Positions 12,504 through 20,800 of a stretch of 64,000 bases of DNA are shown here, piece after piece (the stretch's first letter is position 1; every line of letters starts with the position of its first letter). The notes under the pieces were generated by a model. The model saw only the letters and a list, made by a program, of their open reading frames with translations, did no database searches and was not told where the DNA came from. Source of the DNA: Brevibacterium casei CIP 102111 (GTDB lineage Bacteria > Actinomycetota > Actinomycetes > Actinomycetales > Brevibacteriaceae); contig NZ_FXZC01000005.1 of the NCBI RefSeq assembly GCF_900169275.1, positions 226,808-290,807 on the forward strand, read 5' to 3'. The position numbers and the translations under genes were made by a program.

Positions 12504-12521
12504 GACTGCGCTGAGTCCGAT

Positions 12522-12551
12522 GATCGCCCCGAGAGCCGTCTCGGGGCGATC
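12522..12551. terminator. Bidirectional hairpin after secA
   Basis: A perfect 13-bp stem (GATCGCCCCGAGA and its complement) with a 4-base GCCG loop. It lies 18 bases after the secA stop and directly before the stop of the convergent DUF6459 gene, so it can serve both strands. Confidence 0.8.
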
Positions 12552-12552
12552 G

Positions 12553-12996
12553 TCACATCGTCTCCAGAGCCGTCATCGTCCACCGGTTCGCGATGAGCTC
12601 GAGGCGGACCGCGACAGCCCGGAATCGAGACTGGGTGCGGACCATGACCGTCGCTTCGGCGACGGTCGCGTGGACGCGGCAGACCCGCACCCGTCCCGCC
12701 TGCAGTGTGCGTGCGGCGCCGTGGTCGCGGACCGTGGAGACCGGGGCGATCTCCGCACGCAGCCGCGCGCGCCGGTCGATCTTCGCGAGCAGTTCCGCAT
12801 CGACCCAGCGGCCGATCGACTCGCTCCTCCGCACTCCGGCGAAGATCTCGAGACAGGCGACGGCCAGCGACGTCGCCGTTGCGGCGATGCGGTCGGCGTC
12901 GTCGGCGATCGGTTCGACGGGTGTCGTCGGCGGTCGCGGGACGGATGCCCTGTGCGCGGCGCGGCGAGGACGGCTGAGGACGAGAGGGGCGGTCAT
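12553..12996 (-). CDS. DUF6459 (Rv3235-family) protein
   Basis: A 147-residue basic protein of unknown function. The C-terminal half (GRVRVCRVHATVAEATVMV, then RFRAVAVRLE and RWTMTALE) fits the Rv3235/DUF6459 family, which in mycobacteria also lies near secA1. The N-terminus is Pro/Arg-rich and probably disordered. It overlaps the upstream LysM gene by 4 bp, so both are made from one transcript. Confidence 0.7.
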   Translation of the reverse strand: MTAPLVLSRPRRAAHRASVPRPPTTPVEPIADDADRIAATATSLAVACLEIFAGVRRSESIGRWVDAELLAKIDRRARLRAEIAPVSTVRDHGAARTLQAGRVRVCRVHATVAEATVMVRTQSRFRAVAVRLELIANRWTMTALETM

Positions 12997-13739
12997 GAGC
13001 GGATGACCAATCGCTGTCCGGGCATGATGAGATCGGGGTCGGGCCCGATCGCGTCCCGGTTGTCCGCGTAGATGTCAGCGACGAGTTCGGCCTGCGAGTC
13101 GCCCGCCCCGATGAGCTCGCCCGCGATCGACCACAGGCTCTCACCGGCAGTGACGACGTGCGTGCGCGGGGAATCGGATCCATCGCGGTCATCGGCCTCG
13201 TCCGCATCGTCAGCGGTCCCGTCGCCGTCGGAGGCCTCGGCGCCGTCGGGTGGGTCCGTCGGGGGTGGGGGATCGCCGAGGCGGTCGTCATCGTCCGGGC
13301 CAGTCGTCGGCCATCCCGGATCCCGCGGGTCCGCGGGGATCGTCGGCCACCCCGGATCGGGTGCTCGGTCGGGGTCGAGGGCTGCGGTCGCAGACACCGC
13401 CTCGGCGCTCGGATCACGGACCCGGTCGGAAGCGGAGCCGGTCACCGCGGTGCCGGTGACTGCGACGGCGGCGAGGATGGTCGATCCGAGCAGGCGCGGC
13501 GCCCAGCGCAGTGCGAGCGCCGAGACCCACGAGCGCACTCGGCCGTGCGGGAGGATCCGCAGCGCGAGACCGAGCAGGGAGATGAGGCCGAGCCGGGCGA
13601 ACGCTGCGGCGGCCGTGGTGACGAGCACGAGGATGACGAGGTCGCTCGCTCCGAGCGGCCGCTCGAGCAGGACCCACAGGGACACCGACGACCCGAGCAG
13701 AGCGAGCCAGGTGATGGCACAGAGCGCAAGAAGAAACAT
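12993..13739 (-). CDS. LysM-domain membrane protein
   Basis: About 248 residues: two or three N-terminal transmembrane helices, a Pro/Asp-rich spacer (about residues 110-190), and a C-terminal LysM domain (HVVTAGESLWSIAGEL to IMPGQRLVI) expected to bind peptidoglycan. ATG 13739 sits 9 nt behind a GAGG site; ATG 13748 directly abuts it and is less likely. It is followed by the overlapping DUF6459 gene. A strong-looking promoter with repeated elements lies just upstream. Confidence 0.85.
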   Translation of the reverse strand: MFLLALCAITWLALLGSSVSLWVLLERPLGASDLVILVLVTTAAAAFARLGLISLLGLALRILPHGRVRSWVSALALRWAPRLLGSTILAAVAVTGTAVTGSASDRVRDPSAEAVSATAALDPDRAPDPGWPTIPADPRDPGWPTTGPDDDDRLGDPPPPTDPPDGAEASDGDGTADDADEADDRDGSDSPRTHVVTAGESLWSIAGELIGAGDSQAELVADIYADNRDAIGPDPDLIMPGQRLVIRS

Positions 13740-13770
13740 GTCGAACATCCTCGATAGTTGATGTACGACT

Positions 13771-13800
13771 ATATTGACGTTTGATGAAGTTTGATGTCAA
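13771..13800 (-). promoter_or_regulatory. Promoter of the LysM gene with repeated operator-like motif
   Basis: Read on the minus strand: a consensus -35 TTGACA (13795-13800), an 18-bp spacer and a -10-like CAATAT (13771-13776), ending 22 nt before ATG 13748. The motif ATCAAAC occurs twice in the spacer, ten bases apart, and a related ATCAAC lies just downstream. This arrangement suggests a regulator binding between -35 and -10. Confidence 0.55.
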
Positions 13801-13879
13801 CAGTCCCGGGATAACTACTCCGCTGTAGTTTCGTCGTCGGCTCTTGCGCGGTGCGACCGCCTCGGGCAAGCTTCACCGT

Positions 13880-14395
13880 ATGGATGAGCGCATCGATGCC
13901 TTCCTCGACGACCTCGAAGCCATGCACGCATGGCAGCAGCGTCACGCCCGTCGGGGCGAACTCGCCGATGAGCTCGCCTCCCATGCCGCCGAGCGCACGC
14001 TCCTCGAGCGTCTGCGCGGAGCGCTCGGACACGAGATCCGGGTCTCGACCGACAGCCGCGAGATCACGGGGAGGCTGACGTCCCTCGGGGCGGGGATCAT
14101 CGTCCTCACCGCCGCTGAGACGACGATCGTCTCCCTGGCCGGCGTGTTCGAGCTCCGAGTCGGCACCCGCAGGCATCGTCGGGACGAGGACGTCCTCGAG
14201 CGCCTCGGCATGGCCTCGGCTCTGCGTCGGCTCGCGGCGATGCACGAGGAGATCGCCATCGAACTCAGGGCCTCCCGCGGGACGGTCCGCGGGCACCTCG
14301 AGATGGTCGCCGCCGACTACGCCGAGATCGCCGGGCGGATCGTCCCGCTCGCGCGCATCGCGGCGGTGCAGACGAAGGTGAACCCCTTTGCCTAG
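13880..14395 (+). CDS. Hypothetical protein, possible Sm-like fold
   Basis: A 171-residue protein of unknown function. The middle (about residues 55-95) reads as a series of short beta strands (IRVSTDSREITGRLTSLGAGIIVLT, split by turns) that could be an SH3/Sm-like barrel; the rest is helical and charged. ATG 13880 was chosen because it gives a typical start; codons upstream to 13844 overlap the divergent promoter region. The gene lies divergently from the LysM gene and upstream of the BldC-like gene. No family could be named with confidence. Confidence 0.6.
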   Translation: MDERIDAFLDDLEAMHAWQQRHARRGELADELASHAAERTLLERLRGALGHEIRVSTDSREITGRLTSLGAGIIVLTAAETTIVSLAGVFELRVGTRRHRRDEDVLERLGMASALRRLAAMHEEIAIELRASRGTVRGHLEMVAADYAEIAGRIVPLARIAAVQTKVNPFA

Positions 14396-14516
14396 CGCGC
14401 GGCGGACGGGATCGATGAGCAGGCGGCCGAGCGGTCTGCGCGACGCGCGTGCGGCAGAGGCGCAGCGGAGCCCGGTGGGCCGTCTGACCGCACGGTCACT
14501 CGGAGCCGACCGACGG

Positions 14517-14738
14517 TCAGTCGTCGATGAGGCCGGCCTTGATCTCGTGCTCGGTCCTCTCGTACATCCGCTGGATGTAGGCCTCGATCTCGGCCTTCTC
14601 GACGCGCCACTGCCCGCGGCCGCCGACCTTGATGGCGCGGAGATCGCCGGTGCGCACGAGGGCACGGGCCTGAGCGATCGAGACATTGAGCAGCTCGGCC
14701 ACATCGGTGAGCGGCAGGAAGCGGTTTTCGACGACCAT
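14517..14738 (-). CDS. BldC/excisionase-like helix-turn-helix protein
   Basis: A 73-residue MerR-type winged-helix DNA-binding protein (FLPLTDVAELLNVSIAQARALV, then GRGQWRVEKAEIEAYI), close to BldC-like and excisionase-like small regulators. It has no effector domain. ATG 14738 lies 6 nt behind a GGGAGA site; the frame continues 27 codons upstream without a good site. It is divergent from the SAF/CpaE-like pair and could regulate it. The targets are unknown. Confidence 0.8.
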   Translation of the reverse strand: MVVENRFLPLTDVAELLNVSIAQARALVRTGDLRAIKVGGRGQWRVEKAEIEAYIQRMYERTEHEIKAGLIDD

Positions 14739-14866
14739 GAGGGTTCTCCCAAGTTCCACGCGACGACTGATTTTACCGAAATCATTGCTTTGACCTCGTT
14801 TGGTGTTCGATACTATCACTCACAAGCAGTTCCTGTCATGGAAAATTCTGCCGAATCGGAGATGCA

Positions 14867-15505
14867 ATGGAGCTCTCGAGACGCTTTCGCCCTCCCCGCT
14901 GGACCGATGCGCGCCTGCTCGTCGGTGCCGTCCTCGTCATCGCGGCGATCGTCGCGACCTATCTCCTCGTCGGGGCTGCGACGGCGACGACCAGGGTCTG
15001 GGCGAGTGCGGCGGCACTCGTCCCCGGTCAGGCGGTGAGCGCCGACGACCTCGTCGTCGCCGAGGTCAACCTCGCCGACGTCGGGGAGAAGTACCTCTCA
15101 GCAGAGACCGCGCTGCCTGCGGATACGAGCGTGCGCACGGTCATCGCCCCCGGCGAACTCGTCCCGGCCTCGGCGGTGGCGCCGATGGCCGAACTCGAGG
15201 GTCGGATCGTCGCGATCGACGTGCCCGGCTCGGTGCCCTCCGTCGTCGACACCGGCAGCCTCGTCGATGTGTGGGCACAGCCCGACTCCTCAGGGCTCGA
15301 TGAGGCCGAGGCCGAACCGGAACAGCTCGTCAGCGCGGCCCCGGTCGCCCACATCACCCGAGACGTCGGCAGCTTCGGAGTCGGCGACGGGGCGCGGATC
15401 GAGGTGTTCGTCCCCACCGAGGCGCTGGCGCAGGTGCTGGCCGCACTCGACGGCGGCAGCGTCCTCTCCGTGGTCGGGGCGCCCGGAGCGGTGGGAGCGC
15501 CATGA
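14867..15505 (+). CDS. SAF-domain membrane protein (CpaB/RcpC-like)
   Basis: A 212-residue protein with one N-terminal transmembrane helix (about residues 16-38) followed by a SAF domain (WASAAALVPGQAVSADDLVV and TVIAPGELVPASAV). This layout matches CpaB/RcpC of Flp/Tad pilus systems and related envelope proteins. It overlaps the downstream CpaE-like ATPase gene by 4 bp. No other tad genes (CpaF ATPase, TadB/C, pilin) are present nearby, so a pilus role is only an inference. Confidence 0.72.
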   Translation: MELSRRFRPPRWTDARLLVGAVLVIAAIVATYLLVGAATATTRVWASAAALVPGQAVSADDLVVAEVNLADVGEKYLSAETALPADTSVRTVIAPGELVPASAVAPMAELEGRIVAIDVPGSVPSVVDTGSLVDVWAQPDSSGLDEAEAEPEQLVSAAPVAHITRDVGSFGVGDGARIEVFVPTEALAQVLAALDGGSVLSVVGAPGAVGAP

Positions 15506-16713
15506 CCCAGGTGCTCCTCGCCGTCGACTTCGAATTCGACCTCATCCTCTTCGAACTCCTCAGCGACCTCGACGACGTCGACGTCGTCGCCCGACCCGCC
15601 GACGAGATCGAACTCCTCGCCCTGTGCCGCACCGGTGCCGCCGACATCGCGATCGTCGGGGAGTACTTCCCGGGTCTCGACGCCGAGGTCGTCGCCCAGA
15701 TCGCTGCGACGGGCACGAAGGTGCTCGGCGTCGGCGCGGACACGGCAGCGCTCGGGCGTCTCGGCATCACCGCCTCCGTGCCGGCGACCGCCGATGAGGC
15801 CACCGTCGCCCGCGCCCTCGACGACGTCACCCGCAGCGCCATCGTCCCTCCCCGGCCGACGACTCCGCCGGGTCGGGCCCGGGCTGCCGGTCGGATCGTC
15901 ACCGTGTGGGGGACCGGATCGTCTCCCGGACGCACCCTCACGGCCGTCAACCTCGGCGACCATGCGGCCCGACGCGGGCACCGATGCGTCATCGTCGATG
16001 CCGACACGGTGGGCGCGATGGTGGCGACGACGCTGGGCCTGACCGAGGAGTCCTCCCACCTGGCGAGCCTGTGCCGACTCACCGCGGAGAAGTCGCCGCC
16101 CACCGAGGTCGCAGCGGTGCCGCACGCCGTCGTCCGCGATGACCTCCACGTCGTCACGGGACTCACGCGACCCGAGCGCTGGCCGGAGGTGCGCGGTGCC
16201 GTGCTCCGGTCCGTCCTCACCGACCTCGCGGGACTCTACGACCTCGTCATCGTCGACGTCTCCGATCGGATCGACCCCGACGACGAGTTCGCCGATCCCT
16301 TCTACGACCGCCACTGCGCGACCCGGGCCGCCCTCGAGGCCGCCGACACCGTCGTCGTCCTCGCCGCAGGAGACCCCATCGGTCTGCAGAAGCTCGTGCG
16401 CCTCCTCGGCACCGACCGGGCCGAGGAGGCGCGGGAGCGGATGCGGATCGGAATCACGAAGGTGCGCGCCTCGGCAGTCGGGGCGCCCGCCCAGCGGCGG
16501 ATCAGCGAAGCACTCGAACGGTTCGCCGGGCGGGCTCCCGACTTCGTCCTCAGCGACGACCGGGCGACGGTCGACGCCGCCCTGCTGGCGGGGCGGACGC
16601 TGCACGAGGCGAATCCGCGGTCGGTGCTCTCCCGGGAGATCGGGGAGGCCGCCGCACTCCTGCTGCCGGCCCGCAGGCGGGTGCGTAGGCGCGAGCGTCT
16701 GCGCACACCCTAG
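15502..16713 (+). CDS. CpaE/MinD-like P-loop protein with altered Walker A
   Basis: A 403-residue protein with an N-terminal receiver-like region (residues 1-110) and a C-terminal ParA/MinD-type domain (about 130-395). The expected deviant Walker A (KGGxGKT) is replaced by WGTGSSPGRT near residues 135-144, so both lysines are missing. Later MinD-type elements (CVIVDADTVGAMVATTLG, LVIVDVSDR) remain. CpaE proteins localise pilus machinery; with this P-loop, ATP hydrolysis is doubtful. It is translationally coupled to the SAF gene. Confidence 0.72.
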   Translation: MTQVLLAVDFEFDLILFELLSDLDDVDVVARPADEIELLALCRTGAADIAIVGEYFPGLDAEVVAQIAATGTKVLGVGADTAALGRLGITASVPATADEATVARALDDVTRSAIVPPRPTTPPGRARAAGRIVTVWGTGSSPGRTLTAVNLGDHAARRGHRCVIVDADTVGAMVATTLGLTEESSHLASLCRLTAEKSPPTEVAAVPHAVVRDDLHVVTGLTRPERWPEVRGAVLRSVLTDLAGLYDLVIVDVSDRIDPDDEFADPFYDRHCATRAALEAADTVVVLAAGDPIGLQKLVRLLGTDRAEEARERMRIGITKVRASAVGAPAQRRISEALERFAGRAPDFVLSDDRATVDAALLAGRTLHEANPRSVLSREIGEAAALLLPARRRVRRRERLRTP

Positions 16714-16723
16714 GATGGGGGGC

Positions 16724-17167
16724 ATGGCCGTACGCTGCTACATTCCCACGACCCTGGCCGCACTCGGCGCGGGCCTCACGGCGACGATCGCCGTCGCCCC
16801 GGATGCGTCGGTCTCCGGGTTGCGCGCCGACGACATCGAGGAACGCGAGTTCGCCGCGATGGGCATCGCCGCCGCCCTGGCTGCCGTCGACGCACTCGGC
16901 GCCCAGCCGCCATCGCCGCGCGTCGTCGTCGCCTACGACGCGCCCGCCGCGGCGGCTCGTCAGCCGCTCGCCGAGGGCTTCGACCTCCTCACCCTCGAGG
17001 GAGTCGACATGGATGCGGTGGCGAGCTTCCACCTCGACGAGGCAGAGGTCTGGGACGAGGCACTGAGTGCCGGTGACATCGGGTCAGCCGAGGACCGCCT
17101 CGGCGAGTCCGATCTCCTCTGGTACGACCGCAGCGAACTCGACGACCTCCTGCGCGCCCGCGGCTGA
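16724..17167 (+). CDS. DUF6912 family protein
   Basis: A 147-residue acidic actinobacterial protein starting MAVRCYIPTTLAAL, recognisable as the DUF6912 family of unknown function. ATG 16724 has a G-rich ribosome site (GGATGGGG) and starts 10 nt after the CpaE-like gene. The frame is open far upstream, but only as a shadow of that gene. The abundance of Asp/Glu near the C-terminus is typical. Confidence 0.7.
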   Translation: MAVRCYIPTTLAALGAGLTATIAVAPDASVSGLRADDIEEREFAAMGIAAALAAVDALGAQPPSPRVVVAYDAPAAAARQPLAEGFDLLTLEGVDMDAVASFHLDEAEVWDEALSAGDIGSAEDRLGESDLLWYDRSELDDLLRARG

Positions 17168-17193
17168 GCCCACACGGCTGCGGGCGGGGCGCC

Positions 17194-17658
17194 TCAGCGC
17201 TCGGCGAGCCGCTCGAGCCGCTCCCTGAGCCGGGCCTCGAGGATGGGGACGAGGGCCTGCTCGATCATCGGACCGAAGAGCGGAACCGAGGAGCTGATCT
17301 CCGCCCGGATCGTCAGCGCCGTCCCCGTGCCCTGCGCGGTCAGGGAGATGAGCGCGTCGATCTCGACGGGCACGCCGGCCGCCCGGGCGGTCATCCTCAC
17401 CTCAGCCGCGTCCCCGATGACGTCGCCGGGGACCATGTAGATCTCGACGAGCTCCGCTCCCGAGGGCAGCTGTGCGGCCAGCGTCGGCGGCAGCTCCCCT
17501 GCCGGAACCGCAGTCCGCACCGTCACCTCGGTGTCGGGATCGACCCGCTTGGTGCTCGCCTCCGAACCGAGCGCCTCCCACGTCGCGGCATCGGCGAGGA
17601 GGGCGAGGAAATCGGTGAGTCCGATCGTGTAGTCGTGGCTGAGTGTGAGAGTTCGCAT
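17194..17658 (-). CDS. DUF2505 domain protein (START-like)
   Basis: A 154-residue protein resembling DUF2505, a SRPBCC/START-like fold of actinobacteria that may bind hydrophobic ligands. The pattern MRTLTLSHDY at the start and VPLFGPMIEQALVPILEARLRERLERL at the end, split here by a short loop, suits that fold's strand and final helix. ATG 17658 is the first start giving the conserved beginning. It is convergent with the DUF6912 gene and divergent from gdh. Confidence 0.75.
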   Translation of the reverse strand: MRTLTLSHDYTIGLTDFLALLADAATWEALGSEASTKRVDPDTEVTVRTAVPAGELPPTLAAQLPSGAELVEIYMVPGDVIGDAAEVRMTARAAGVPVEIDALISLTAQGTGTALTIRAEISSSVPLFGPMIEQALVPILEARLRERLERLAER

Positions 17659-17801
17659 GGTCCCAGTCTGCCAGCAGGTCAGGCTCCCATCACGGCACGC
17701 TGACCGGCGTGCCTTTGTCGCCGATTGGGCATAGTGTTGGGGATGCCGGCCCGCAGACGAGCCGGCGACAATAATTGTGCGCTGATCGTAGAGGTGTAAA
17801 G

Positions 17802-20800
17802 GTGTCTCAGGTCTCATATTCGGACATTGCTGGAGAGTGGAGGAAGCAGAAGGGGCAGGGCGCCCCCGAGAATTTCATCGAAGCGTACTACCCCCGGTTC
17901 GAGCCGGGCACCGCCGAGGCGGGGGCGGAGGCTCTCGCGGCGGCGGCAGCGACCCACTACGCACTCGGCATCGACTATGACGGCACCACCCCCGCCATTC
18001 GGATCTACAACCCGTCGGTCGACTCGCCGGAGTTCCTCGACAACCACACCGTGATCGCCATGGTGCTGCCCGACATGCCGCACCTCGTCTCGTCGATCGT
18101 CTCCGACCTCGCCGCGAGCGGGCGTGCCATCCGCCTCGTCCACCACCCGATCATCGCCGTCGACGGCCGCGGAGGCGACCTCACCGTGCTCTCACCCGCC
18201 GAGGCGCCCGCCGTCTCCGCGGACACCGCAGGCCTGCCGGTCATCAGCGAGGACGCCGCCGAGGCGGACGCCGACCACCCCGAACAGCAGTCGTGGATCC
18301 GGCTCGAGATCGACCGTCTCCCCGAGGAGGACTTCGCGGCCCTCGAGGATCAGCTGCGCAGCGTCCTCGACTACGTCGCCGCCGCCGCGCAGGACGCCAC
18401 CGCGATGGCCGAGAAGGCGAAGTCGATCGCCGCCGAACTCCATGCCAAGCCGCCGCGTCCGGAGCTCGCCTCCGAGGCCGAAGCCGCCGCCGAGCTGCTC
18501 ACCTGGCTCGACGGCCACTTCACGTTCCTCGGCTACCGCGAGTACGACTACCGCCACGACGCGGAGGCAAGCAGCCTCGAACCGATCGAGCACACGTCGC
18601 TGGGGATCTCGGCCCTGCGTCCGCTCGCGAAGTCCCCGCTGTCGAACGCCGTGGCCGAGAAGGCGCTCGAACCGCACGTCCTCGTGCTCACGAAGGCGAA
18701 CTCGCGCTCCCGCGTCATCCGCGGATCGTTCATGGACTACATCGGGGTGAAGACCTTCGACGAGACCGGCGAGATCGTCGGCGAACGCCGCTTCGTCGGT
18801 GTCTTCAAGCCCGAGTTCTACAACGACAGCGTCCTCAACATCCCGGTCATCAACCGCAAGGTGCGCAAGATCCTCTCCGCGAGCGGGTTCCCCACCGGCT
18901 CGCACTCGGCCAACGAGCTCCTCGGCATCCTCGAGACCTACCCGCGCGATGACCTCATGCACGAGGACACGCAGGACATCTTCGACGTCGTCATGCAGAT
19001 CGTCGACATGCAGGAGCGCCGCCAGTCGCGCGTCTTCGTCCGCACCGACCCCTACCAGCGCTTCGTCTCCGTCATCCTCTACATGCCCCGCGACCTCTAC
19101 GACACCGCGGCACGCGTGCGCGTCCAGGAGGTCCTGCGCCAGTTCTACAACGCCGAGAGCGTCGACTTCGACGTCCTCCTCACCGAGTCGGCGCTGGCCC
19201 GCATCCACTTCGTCGCCCGCGTCGCCCGCGACGCCGAACTGCCCCAGATCGATCGGGAGACCGTCGAGAAGCGCATCGTCGCCGCAGTGCGCTCGTGGTC
19301 CGAGGACGTCCACGCGTTCCTCGCTCCCGCCGAACGCGGGGACAGCGGGACGGCCCTGGCCCGTGCCGACCTGTGGTCGCGCTCCTTCCCGCCCGGATAC
19401 GGGGAGTACCACACACCCGCCGACGCCGTCGCCGACGTCGCCCGCTTCGAGGCGATCGAATCCGGTGAGGGTCCGGCGGTGCGCCTCTACCGCCCCAACG
19501 ACGTCGACGACGCGCCGATCCGCCTCGCCCTCTATCGCAACGGACGCGTGGGCCTGTCCGAGGTGCTGCCCTACCTCACGGCCTTCGGCGCGACCGTGCT
19601 CGACGAGCGGCCCTACGAGCTCGACCTCGCCGACGGCACCCATCGCTACATCTACGACTTCGGTCTGCGGTTCGACCGCGACCTCGACGACGCCGACTTC
19701 GACCGAGTCGCCGAGGCCTTCATCGCCGGATGGGAGGGCCGCAAGGAGGCCGGAGTCTTCGACCGCCTCGTCGTTGCGGGACTCGACTGGCAGCACGTGA
19801 CGATCATCCGGGCGCTGGGGAAGTACCTGCGCCAGGCCGGGTTCACCTACTCCGACGCCTACGTCGGCGAGGTCTACAGCGACAACCCGGAGATCTCCCG
19901 CCTCCTCGTCGACTACTTCTTCGCGAAGTTCGATCCGGACGCCGACGACGCCGGGCGCGACGCGGAGATGGCGAGGCTCGACGAAGCGATCGAGACCGCT
20001 CTCGGCGACGTCGCGAGCCTCGACGCCGACCGTGTGCTGCGGTCCTCGCTCGAGCTCCTGCGGGCCACCCTGCGGACGAACTACTTCCAGAACGCCTCGG
20101 GCGAGCTGCCGACGGCGCTCGTGCTCAAGATCCGTCCGACCGAGCTCAGCTTCGTCCCGAAGCCGAAGCCGGCGCTGGAGATGTGGGTGTACTCCCCGCA
20201 GGTCGAGGGCGTGCACCTGCGCTTCGGCACCGTCGCCCGCGGCGGCCTGCGCTGGTCGGACCGGCGAGACGACTTCCGCACCGAGGTCCTCGGCCTCGTC
20301 AAGGCGCAGATGGTCAAGAACGCCCTCATCGTGCCCACGGGAGCCAAGGGCGGATTCTTCCCCAAGCAGCTGCCTCCGATGAGCGACAGGGATGCGTGGA
20401 TGGCCGCCGGCCAGGCCGCGTACGAGGTCTTCATCGAAAGCCTCCTCGAAGTCGCCGACAACCTCGTCTACGCCTCCGACGGCACCCAGCAGGTCGTCCA
20501 TCCCGACCGCGTCGTGCGCCATGACGGTGATGACTACTACCTCGTCGTCGCCGCCGATAAGGGCACCGCCCGCTTCTCCGACGTCGCCAATGCGATCGCC
20601 GAGCGCCGCGGCTTCTGGCTCGGCGATGCCTTCGCCTCCGGCGGTTCGGTCGGCTACGACCACAAGAAGATGGCGATCACCTCCCGCGGTGCGTGGAAGT
20701 CCGTCGAACGCCACTTCCGCGAGATCGGCGTCAACACCGACGTCGACGACTTCACCGTCGTCGGCATCGGCGATATGAGCGGTGACGTCTTCGGCAACGG

